Below are positions 7,910 to 15,162 of a stretch of 39,482 nucleotides of DNA, one piece after another. The stretch's first letter is position 1; every line of letters starts with the position of its first letter. A program made the translations under genes and the position numbers. The DNA is taken from the NCBI GenBank assembly GCA_009781005.1, contig WQYX01000034.1, positions 1 to 39,482 of the forward strand, written 5' to 3'. The DNA is from Polyangiaceae bacterium (GTDB lineage: Bacteria; Myxococcota_A; Polyangia; Polyangiales; Polyangiaceae). The notes below the pieces were generated by a model. That model searched no databases and was not told the origin of the DNA. It saw nothing but the letters and a program-made list of their open reading frames with translations.

Positions 7910-8899
7910 TTATGCAACTTCGGCCGAGGCTTTTTGCGGCGCGGTGTCTTTCGCAAGAAGACCCGGGTAGCGGCGCTTCATGATCGAGAGTGCGACGAAC
8001 CCGACGACGACGGCGAACCAGAGCGTTGCAAACCGCACGAGGATCATCGCGGCGGTGGCGATGCCCTTGTCGACGTGGCCGAGCTCCGTCATCTGCGCCA
8101 TGAGCGAGCTCTCGGTCACGCCGAGACCGCCGGGCACGGGGATGATGGCGCCCGCGAGAGTGCTCGTTGCGTAGAAGAACATCGCGAGCGGCACGGGAAT
8201 CGAGAGCCCGAAGCCGCGCAGGATGGTCCAGAGTGCGAGGCATTCGAGGAGCCACGCGGCCGACGAGAGGATGCTCGGCACGACGAGGTTTCGCGGGTGA
8301 AGCATCGTTGCGAGGCTCTCGTAGGCGGCCTTGAGTTTCGGCGCTGTCTTGCCGAGGCGGCCGGGTATGCGGCCAACGATCTCGATGAGTGCGAGGGACA
8401 ACTTGCGGTTTGCAACAATCGCGAGGAGAGCCAGCACGAGCGCCGCGCCGACACCGGCCCAGACGAGTCCGCCCGAGAAGGCGAGCGAGCCGATGACGAT
8501 CAAGACGACGACGCCGATCACGTCCGTGGCGCGTTCGGCAACGACGATGGGCGCGGTCTTGGTCATGGGGACGCCGTGCGTCTCCGCCAAGATGAGGGAC
8601 TTGAAGACTTCACCGACTTTGCCGGGTGTGACGGTGAGCACGAAGCCCGAGCAGAACGTGAGAAAGCTGTCGGTCTTGTTGATGCCGCGGATGTCGAGAC
8701 GCGAAAGGTAAAACTCCCACTTGAGGAAGCGCAGGACGTAATTGCCGAAGGCGAGGGCGCATGCGAACGCGAACGCCTCGACGTGGAAGATGGCGAGCGA
8801 CTCGCCCATCTTGTCGAGCCCGCTGTAGACGGCGAACGCGCCGTAGACGCAGACGCCGAGGAGCATGGCGACGAGGATGCGGCGGATGTTTGTCTTCAT
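7910..8899 (-). CDS. Flippase-like integral membrane protein (LPG synthase TM family)
   Basis: A 329-aa polytopic inner-membrane protein with about eight hydrophobic segments, beginning MKTNIRRILVAMLLGVCVYG. Features typical of the lysylphosphatidylglycerol synthase TM / UPF0104 family are NYVLRFLKWEFYL, the loop LTVTPGKVGEVFKS, VVAERATDV, and IPVPGGLGVTESSL toward the C-terminus. Family members lack the MprF aminoacyltransferase domain when stand-alone and are thought to translocate lipid-linked groups; the substrate here is unknown. It is a single gene, divergent from moxR and convergent with the pseudouridine synthase. Confidence 0.88.
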   Translation of the reverse strand: MKTNIRRILVAMLLGVCVYGAFAVYSGLDKMGESLAIFHVEAFAFACALAFGNYVLRFLKWEFYLSRLDIRGINKTDSFLTFCSGFVLTVTPGKVGEVFKSLILAETHGVPMTKTAPIVVAERATDVIGVVVLIVIGSLAFSGGLVWAGVGAALVLALLAIVANRKLSLALIEIVGRIPGRLGKTAPKLKAAYESLATMLHPRNLVVPSILSSAAWLLECLALWTILRGFGLSIPVPLAMFFYATSTLAGAIIPVPGGLGVTESSLMAQMTELGHVDKGIATAAMILVRFATLWFAVVVGFVALSIMKRRYPGLLAKDTAPQKASAEVA

Positions 8900-9103
8900 A
8901 GGGCAGGGCAGGGCTCGCGCGGTGCGCAGCCGTTAGACGTACAGATATAGGTTGACAAGCGACTCGACACGAGCGCGAGCGGCCGATGGAGCCGCGCGAT
9001 GCGGCGAGAGGCGTCTACACGCACGCCGCTTTGCCCGCAACGCCGCAGATGCGCGGCGACTCTACTTTGACAGCGTGCCCGTCGTCGTGCGAACAGAAGC
9101 ACC

Positions 9104-10156
9104 GTGCCGGCCCCGACAGAAGACGCCCAGAAAGACGAACCCGCGCCCAGCGACGCCGACTTGCTCGCGCGCGGTTCTGCGGCGCGGGCAGCGTTGAAGA
9201 AGGCCATTTCCGCGCGCGTCGTCGGGCAAGAAGACGTCGTCGATCTCATGCTCGTGGCGCTCTTGGCACGCGGTCATGCGCTCCTCGTGGGTGTTCCGGG
9301 GCTCGCCAAGACGCTGCTCGTCGCGTCGCTCGCCGAGGCGCTCGACCTGTCCTTCGGTCGCGTGCAGTTTACACCGGATCTTCTTCCCGCCGACATCACG
9401 GGCACCGACGTTCTTCAGGAGCACGAGGACAACCAGGGCGTCGTGCACCGTCGCGTGCGCTTTCTGCCGGGCCCCATCTTTCAGAATCTGATCCTCGCCG
9501 ACGAGATCAACCGCACGCCGCCGAAGACGCAGGCGGCGCTTCTTCAAGCGATGCAGGAGCGGCGCGTGACGGTGGGCACGACCACGCACGTCTTGCCCGA
9601 TCCGTTCCAGGTCTTCGCCACGCGAAACCCCATCGAGCAAGAGGGCACGTATCCTCTGCCAGAGGCGCAACTCGACCGATTTCTGCTCGAGGTCCACGTC
9701 GACTACCCGTCAGAGGCCGAGGAGCGCGAGATCGCGCGGCGTACGACGAGCGCCGATGTCGGGACGGTGCCGCGCGTGCTCACGGCGGCCGAAGTGCGCG
9801 CGCTGCAATCGCTCGTGCCGCGCATCCCGGTGACGGACGCGGCTGTGTCGCTCGCGGTGGCGCTCGGGCGTGCAACGCGGCCGAACGGCGCTCGCGGCGA
9901 GACGTCGAACGGTGCGCCCAAGGAGGTCAACGAGTACGTTCGCTTCGGCGCCGGCCCGCGCGGCTCGCAAGCTCTCGTGCTCGCGGCCAAAGCGCGCGCG
10001 GCGCTGCGCGGTGAAGCTGCGGCCGACGTCGACGACGTGCGTGCACTCCTGGCTCCGGTGCTCCGCCACCGCATCGTCATGAGCTATCGCGCGGAGGCCG
10101 AAGGCGTGCGCGATACCGACGTGCTCGAGAGGGTCCTCGCAGCAAGTGCACGCTAA
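9104..10156 (+). CDS. MoxR-family AAA+ ATPase
   Basis: A 350-aa chaperone-type ATPase. Walker A has the MoxR form GVPGLAKT, Walker B is [20 protein letters not shown], and sensor 1 lies in [20 protein letters not shown]. The family signature [12 protein letters not shown] and an arginine-rich lid region are present. MoxR proteins usually help mature metal-containing or VWA proteins and sit next to DUF58 and VWA genes. Here none follows; the next gene, 63 bases downstream, encodes a zinc metallopeptidase-like protein. The GTG at 9104 is the annotated start; the first 25 residues are acidic and low-complexity, so a later start is possible. Confidence 0.93.
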   Translation: MPAPTEDAQKDEPAPSDADLLARGSAARAALKKAISARVVGQEDVVDLMLVALLARGHALLVGVPGLAKTLLVASLAEALDLSFGRVQFTPDLLPADITGTDVLQEHEDNQGVVHRRVRFLPGPIFQNLILADEINRTPPKTQAALLQAMQERRVTVGTTTHVLPDPFQVFATRNPIEQEGTYPLPEAQLDRFLLEVHVDYPSEAEEREIARRTTSADVGTVPRVLTAAEVRALQSLVPRIPVTDAAVSLAVALGRATRPNGARGETSNGAPKEVNEYVRFGAGPRGSQALVLAAKARAALRGEAAADVDDVRALLAPVLRHRIVMSYRAEAEGVRDTDVLERVLAASAR

Positions 10157-10219
10157 CCGCTTGTCGGTCGCGTGATTTTCTGGATATTGCACGCGTGAGC
10201 ACCGACAATACCGAATTCG

Positions 10220-11815
10220 ATGAGCGAGCGCGCGAGTGGAGAGGGCGAGCGTCGTAAGAGCAAAGACGACGGGGACGTCAAGTCGGATGGTGAATCGAGT
10301 CCGAAGCTCGATCGCGCTGTGCGCGACATCAAGACGGAGCGCACCGATCGCGAAGCAAAGGCGGAAGCCAAGACCGAGAACAACGCCCAGCGAAGTGCGC
10401 CGTCGCCCGAGTTAAGCCTCGAGGCCGAAAGGAAGATACCGAAGCCACCTGCCGCCGAGGCTCCGGTCGCGCCGAAGGATGAGGCGTATCCGTCGATCCC
10501 TCCGCCGCCTCCTCTAGGACCGTGGCGAAGCTACAAGGAGATCGTCGCGCAGATTGCCGGTCGCATCGTCGAGGCACAGAGGCCCATTCGTGTGCTCGAA
10601 GCCTGCCGCTGGGATAACACCGTTGAAGAGTATTTTCGTAAATCGAAATATCGAGAACTGCCAAAACTCGATGCGGATTATTATGCAAAGAGAGATCTCG
10701 GCTTCGACCCGAAAGTCCAATCCGCACTCTTCGAAGAAATTGCGCGCGATATCGATCGCGAGTTTGGTGATTCAGATGCCATCGGCACCATTCTCTCACG
10801 CACCGCGCTCGAATACCGCGACGTCGTCCGGATGCTTGCGGCGCGTGGCACGCCCATCTTCTATGCCTATTGTCGCAAGCTTTACGGTTCGCCAAAAGAC
10901 AAATTCCCAGACGGCAAAACATCGGTTCGCGATCTCGGTCACGTCCTTTACGAGATTCTCACGAATATCGACGACACTTTGCTTGGTATGCGTTACGAGC
11001 GCAACATCTCCGCTGAAGACGCGGCTGCCGAGCTGAACGGGCGCTTCGCGCGCTACTTCGATGACGCCGCCATGCCCGTGCGCGTCGCGGTCGACGATAT
11101 GCTCCTCTCGGATGCAGCGGCAGGCAGCGATTACGTCAAGGTGCGCTCGGGCGCGAAGTTCTCCGCGCGCGATATCGATATCCTCGAAGTCCACGAGGGA
11201 TGGGTGCATGTTGCAACCTCGCTCAATGGCCAAGCGCAAACCGTTGCCAAGTGGTTGAGCAAGGGGCCACCGCGCACGACGACGGTGCAGGAGGGGCTTG
11301 CCGCGCTCTTGGAGATCTTCACTTTTCGCACGTACCCAAGGCGCGCTCGCCGCTTGAATGATCGCGTCATTGCCGTGGACAAGGCCGAGGACGGGGCAAG
11401 TTTCGTCGACGTCTTCGAGTGGTTCCGCACCGAGGGTTACGACGAGGAAGAATGCTTCCATAATACGCGCCGCGTTTTCCGCGGAGGCGTGATTGACGGA
11501 GGCGCGCCGTTTACGAAAGATGCTTGTTATTGCAAAGGGGTCGTCCTCAATTATTCATTCATCCGAAGCGCCATTCAGCACAATCGCGTGGATTTGATTC
11601 CATTTCTCTTCGTCGGCAAAGTGGCTCACGAGGACGTTCCCATCCTCGCTCGCCGCGTCAACGACGGCGTGGTCAAGCCCCCCCGCTTTCTGCCGCCCAT
11701 GTTCCGAGATTTGAATGGTTTGGCCATTTGGATGGCATACTCGACGTTCTTCTCTCGCCTCGGCGGCGAAGCCATTCGCGATTACTATACGAAGCTCTTT
11801 GCCCGCTCCGGTTAG
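10220..11815 (+). CDS. QEGLA-motif (DUF1704) zinc metallopeptidase-like protein
   Basis: A 531-aa protein. Residues 1-100 are charged, Pro-rich and probably disordered. The remainder matches the family named flavohemoglobin expression-modulating QEGLA motif protein (DUF1704), homologous to the eukaryotic tubulin tyrosine carboxypeptidase MATCAP. The zinc site is visible: HEGWVH (H325, E326, H330; HExxxH form) followed by VQEGLAALLE, in which E358 is the likely third ligand. No signal peptide is seen, so it is probably cytoplasmic. The bacterial substrate is unknown; a C-terminal carboxypeptidase role is inferred from MATCAP. The stretch 10600-10760 is clearly richer in A and T than its neighbours, hinting at different ancestry of that part. 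It lies 63 bases after moxR and may share its transcript. Confidence 0.85.
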   Translation: MSERASGEGERRKSKDDGDVKSDGESSPKLDRAVRDIKTERTDREAKAEAKTENNAQRSAPSPELSLEAERKIPKPPAAEAPVAPKDEAYPSIPPPPPLGPWRSYKEIVAQIAGRIVEAQRPIRVLEACRWDNTVEEYFRKSKYRELPKLDADYYAKRDLGFDPKVQSALFEEIARDIDREFGDSDAIGTILSRTALEYRDVVRMLAARGTPIFYAYCRKLYGSPKDKFPDGKTSVRDLGHVLYEILTNIDDTLLGMRYERNISAEDAAAELNGRFARYFDDAAMPVRVAVDDMLLSDAAAGSDYVKVRSGAKFSARDIDILEVHEGWVHVATSLNGQAQTVAKWLSKGPPRTTTVQEGLAALLEIFTFRTYPRRARRLNDRVIAVDKAEDGASFVDVFEWFRTEGYDEEECFHNTRRVFRGGVIDGGAPFTKDACYCKGVVLNYSFIRSAIQHNRVDLIPFLFVGKVAHEDVPILARRVNDGVVKPPRFLPPMFRDLNGLAIWMAYSTFFSRLGGEAIRDYYTKLFARSG

Positions 11816-11873
11816 CGGAGTTGATGGAGGTGCCGTCTCGTGGTAGGTGGAGCCGCTCTCAACCGACTCTTCG

Positions 11874-12155
11874 ATGCAACGGACCGACCTAAAACTCCAC
11901 CTCAAGAAACTTCTCGTCTCCGAGCTGAATCTCGCGGGGCGGGATCCGGCCGCACTCGATGACGATGCGCCTCTTTTCGGCGACGGCGGGCTCGGGTTGG
12001 ATTCTCTCGACGCGCTGCAAGTTGCCATGCTGATGGAGGAGCGCTTCGGCGTACGCGTGCCGGAGGGTGACGAGGCTCGGCCGATCTTCCGTTCCGTACG
12101 TTCGCTCGCCGAATTCGTGGAACAGAACGCAGAAGGTCGGAACTCGGAAGGATAG
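11874..12155 (+). CDS. Acyl carrier protein
   Basis: A 93-aa ACP beginning MQRTDLKLHLKKLLVSELNL. The phosphopantetheine attachment serine is in GLGLDSLDALQVAMLMEERF, the expected DSL motif at the start of helix II. An in-frame GTG at 11847 would add nine residues, but the ATG at 11874 matches usual ACP length. The KS gene starts five bases after its stop, so this ACP very likely carries the chain made by the two KS proteins downstream. Confidence 0.9.
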   Translation: MQRTDLKLHLKKLLVSELNLAGRDPAALDDDAPLFGDGGLGLDSLDALQVAMLMEERFGVRVPEGDEARPIFRSVRSLAEFVEQNAEGRNSEG

Positions 12156-12160
12156 GCCTC

Positions 12161-14377
12161 GTGATTGCCGTTACGGGCCTGGGGGCCATCACGGCGCTCG
12201 GCGGATCGGCCACCGAGACGTGGGAGCATTTGCTTCGCGGCGACCGAGGCTTCCGCGAAGTCTCGCTGTTCTCCACCAAAGGCTATCGCTCGCAGATCGC
12301 CGGCGAGGTCGTGAGCATGGATCGCGTCGGGGCAGGCGGTGACGTCTCGCGAACGAGCGAGCTCGGTCTCCTCGCGGCGCGCGAGGCGCTCGCGTCCGCG
12401 GGGCTCGTGCGTGACGTCGCACGGACGGATGCGCCGTGGGGCATACTGCGCGTGGGGCTCGTCATGGGCGGATCCACCGCAGGCATGCTCGAGACCGAAT
12501 CGATCCTCTCGGTGCTTCTGCGCCCCGAAGGCACGGTCGATCCGGCGGCGCGCGAACAGGCGCTCGGTCGCATGCTGAGCCATCCGCTGAGCGCGCCAAC
12601 CGACAGACTCGCGCGCGAGCTCGGTCCGTTCGCGCGCGTGCGATCTCTCTCGAGCGCATGTTCGAGCGGCTCGAACGCGATCATCGTCGGCGCGGCGTGG
12701 CTCGAGTCCGATCTCGTCGACGCCGTCGTTTGCGGAGCAGCCGACGCGCTCTGCCAAGTGACCCTCGGAGGCTTCAACGCTCTCGGGGCGCTCGATCCGA
12801 ATGGCGCCCGACCCTTTGACAGGAATCGCAAAGGATTGACGCTCGGTGAGGGCGCGGGCTTCGTCGTGCTCGAGGACGTCGAAGCTGCGCGCGCCCGCGG
12901 CGCACACGTCATCTGCACGCTTCGCGGCTGGGCCTCGCGCTCGGAAGCGCACCACATCACGAACCCAGAAGCATCCGGCGAAGCCCCTGCACGTGCGATG
13001 GGAGCCGCGCTCGCGCGCGCCGGGCTCGCTGCAGCCGACGTCGACTACGTCAACGCGCACGGCACCGGGACGCCCCTCAACGATCCGATGGAGACCGCGG
13101 CACTCGCCCGCGTCTTCGGCGAGGATCTCTCTCGCGTGCCCGTCTCGAGCTGCAAGGGTCAGATCGGTCACACGCTCGCGGCCGCCGGTGCCATCGAAGC
13201 GACCATCACCGCGATGTCGATCGACCGCGGACGAATTCCGCCGACCGGCGGCCTCGTCGATCCCGATCCTGCGTGTAAACTGCATCATGTGCATACTGCA
13301 TATAAACGCGAGATCCGCGCCGCGCTGTCTAGCTCGTTTGGGTTTGGCGGGATGGATTCGGTGCTCCTCTTCGGAGGTGCGCCTGCCGACAATGGGCACG
13401 CGAAGCTGCGGCGCACGAATCGTCGCGTCGTCGTCACCGGCGTTGCCACACTCACGCCTGCGGGGCTGCTCGACGGCGTCGACGTCTCGAAGCTCCCGTC
13501 GCTTCCGTCATGCGGCGAGGCGATTGGCGCGGACGCGCTCCTGGGGCTCGATGTGAATCGCGCGCGACGCCTCGATCGGACCTCGCGTATCGCCACCGTC
13601 GTTGCGGAGAAGGCGCTCGCGGGGATCGTTGCGAGCGACGTCGGGATCATCCTTGGTTCGGCGTTCGGCGCGATCGACGCAACGTCTGCGTTCATGCGCC
13701 GCCTCGCGGAGAAGGGGCCGCGCTTCGCGAGTCCCGCGGATTTTCCGAGCCTCGTGCCGAGCTCACCTGCCGGGCACGTCTCGATCTACCTCGGGCTCAA
13801 AGGCCCCGCGATGGTCGTTGCCGATCTCGCGACATCGGGCGAGTGCGCCGTGACGCAAGGCTTCGAACTCGTTCGCGCCGGCGAGATGGACTGCGCCGTC
13901 GCCGTTGCCGTGGAGGAGCGAAGCGCGATCGTCGAAGAAGTGCTCAGCGTGCTCTTCAGAGCTCCAACGTCGAGCGGCGCGACTGCGATGGCGCGTCGCG
14001 AGGGGGCTGCCGCCGTTGCGCTCTCGTCCGAAGAAGCGGCGCGCGCCCGAGGCTTGCCGATCCTTGCCGAGATTGCAGACGTCATCGCGTGGACGAGCGA
14101 CACGGATCCTCTGGCGAACCTCGCCCCGGAGCATGGCGGTGTCGTGGTCCTTGGAGCTCCGAACGCCGCCGTCGACGAATACGTTGCGCGTTCCTCATGG
14201 GCGGACTGTCCGCGCATCGCGTGCAGCGATCACGCGGGCACGCATGAAGCCGTCGGCGGTATCGCCGTCGCCGTTGCCGCAGCGATCATCGCGCGCGGCG
14301 ACGCCGCGTCGGCCCTTTGCGTAGGTAGCGCGCGTGGTTCGGGCTATGCTCTTTTGCTCCGCGATTTGTCGCGGTGA
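12161..14377 (+). CDS. Ketosynthase fused to a degenerate ketosynthase (KS-CLF-like), copy 1
   Basis: A 738-aa protein made of two thiolase-fold halves. Residues 1-410 are a FabF-type beta-ketoacyl-ACP synthase with the full triad: C167 in SSACSSGSN, H300 in NAHGTGTPLND and H337 in KGQIGHT. Residues 420-738 restart with VVVTGVATLTPAG and keep KS features (GSAFGAIDATS, PSSPAGHVSIYLGLKGPA). The nucleophile position reads ATSGECA with Ala557 where FabF has Cys, and no His motifs are recognisable. The second half therefore resembles a chain-length factor (KS-beta), normally a separate protein in type II polyketide systems. Start GTG 12161 has GGAAGG ten bases upstream. The next gene overlaps by GTGA. 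It probably condenses acyl-ACP with malonyl-ACP. Confidence 0.9.
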   Translation: MIAVTGLGAITALGGSATETWEHLLRGDRGFREVSLFSTKGYRSQIAGEVVSMDRVGAGGDVSRTSELGLLAAREALASAGLVRDVARTDAPWGILRVGLVMGGSTAGMLETESILSVLLRPEGTVDPAAREQALGRMLSHPLSAPTDRLARELGPFARVRSLSSACSSGSNAIIVGAAWLESDLVDAVVCGAADALCQVTLGGFNALGALDPNGARPFDRNRKGLTLGEGAGFVVLEDVEAARARGAHVICTLRGWASRSEAHHITNPEASGEAPARAMGAALARAGLAAADVDYVNAHGTGTPLNDPMETAALARVFGEDLSRVPVSSCKGQIGHTLAAAGAIEATITAMSIDRGRIPPTGGLVDPDPACKLHHVHTAYKREIRAALSSSFGFGGMDSVLLFGGAPADNGHAKLRRTNRRVVVTGVATLTPAGLLDGVDVSKLPSLPSCGEAIGADALLGLDVNRARRLDRTSRIATVVAEKALAGIVASDVGIILGSAFGAIDATSAFMRRLAEKGPRFASPADFPSLVPSSPAGHVSIYLGLKGPAMVVADLATSGECAVTQGFELVRAGEMDCAVAVAVEERSAIVEEVLSVLFRAPTSSGATAMARREGAAAVALSSEEAARARGLPILAEIADVIAWTSDTDPLANLAPEHGGVVVLGAPNAAVDEYVARSSWADCPRIACSDHAGTHEAVGGIAVAVAAAIIARGDAASALCVGSARGSGYALLLRDLSR

Positions 14378-15162
14378 CGACGATGACGGCGTTCTTGATG
14401 GCCATGTCGCTCGTGGGCATCTGCGGGCGGCCTATGCCGCCCGGCACGAGCTCCACGTGGGGATCGCTCATGCAGCAACCCGGTGATGCGAGCGATCGTC
14501 ATTGCATGGCCCTGGATGCACTCGATGCCACGCCGTCGGCATGGAAAGCTTCTCGCGAGCGTCTCTCTGCGCTCCGCGCCGAGAGCCCGAGCGCGTCCTA
14601 CGTCGAAAACGTTCGCGTGGGCATCGATGATCCGCGCACGAAGAGTCACTACGACGCGCGCGGTGCCGTTGCCATCGACCCTCATCGCACGGCGCGCATG
14701 ATTCTCATCGGTCCCGGGGGCACGACCGCGCTCGATCTCTGGGTGACGAAGGATCATTTTCGTTTCGCCGTACCCGCCATCAAACTCGAAAAGCGTGACG
14801 GGATTTCGCCGGACGAAGAACGCGGCTTGCCCGTAGGTTTTTTTCGTTGGTGGTTTCTTTCACCGCTCGCCGGTCGATTGCTCGCAGCGCACTCGGAACC
14901 GGAGACGACGTCGTTCATCCTCAAGGACGGACGCGCGATCGTGACCGTGCGCGCAGATCGCAACCAATTGGTTGCGCGCCGTCGCGAAGGCCAAAACGTG
15001 GAGAGTATCGAGTGGTGGTCGGGCGGTCTCGTGCCTCGCAAGGGGACGCGCGGGCGCTACGCGGACGAGCGCACGGGTCTCGTCGTCGACGTGACGATCG
15101 AAGACGTTGCCCAAGTGCCGCCGGATCCTGCGGCGTTCGCCGATCCCGGAGTCGCGCCGTGA
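14374..15162 (+). CDS. LolA/LolB-like envelope protein within the KS operon
   Basis: A 262-aa protein with a hydrophobic N-terminus (TAFLMAMSLVGICG) that looks like an export signal; C17 could be lipidated, but the residues before it are not a canonical lipobox. The body is rich in beta-strand-like runs (GAVAIDPHRTARMILIGPG, LDLWVTKDHFRFAVPAIKL, GRAIVTVRADRNQLVARR), as expected for the open barrel of the LolA/LolB fold that binds lipoprotein acyl chains. Genes of that fold accompany aryl polyene-type clusters. The GTG start at 14374 overlaps the stop of the KS gene and its own stop overlaps the next start, so all three are translationally coupled. The fold assignment is tentative. Confidence 0.7.
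   Translation: MTTMTAFLMAMSLVGICGRPMPPGTSSTWGSLMQQPGDASDRHCMALDALDATPSAWKASRERLSALRAESPSASYVENVRVGIDDPRTKSHYDARGAVAIDPHRTARMILIGPGGTTALDLWVTKDHFRFAVPAIKLEKRDGISPDEERGLPVGFFRWWFLSPLAGRLLAAHSEPETTSFILKDGRAIVTVRADRNQLVARRREGQNVESIEWWSGGLVPRKGTRGRYADERTGLVVDVTIEDVAQVPPDPAAFADPGVAP

Noticed and set aside
8952..9103. TTGACA boxes at 8952 and 9067 as promoters of moxR
   Set aside because: Neither has a convincing -10 element at 16-19 bases, so only chance matches can be claimed.
11874..12155. ACP as the housekeeping fatty-acid AcpP
   Set aside because: No fabD, fabG or fabH is nearby; it is coupled to the KS fusion genes instead.
11555..13399. 614-codon open frame on the minus strand across the ACP and KS genes
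   Set aside because: It is antisense to clear genes; long antisense frames are expected with GC-rich third positions, and its translation has no recognisable motif.
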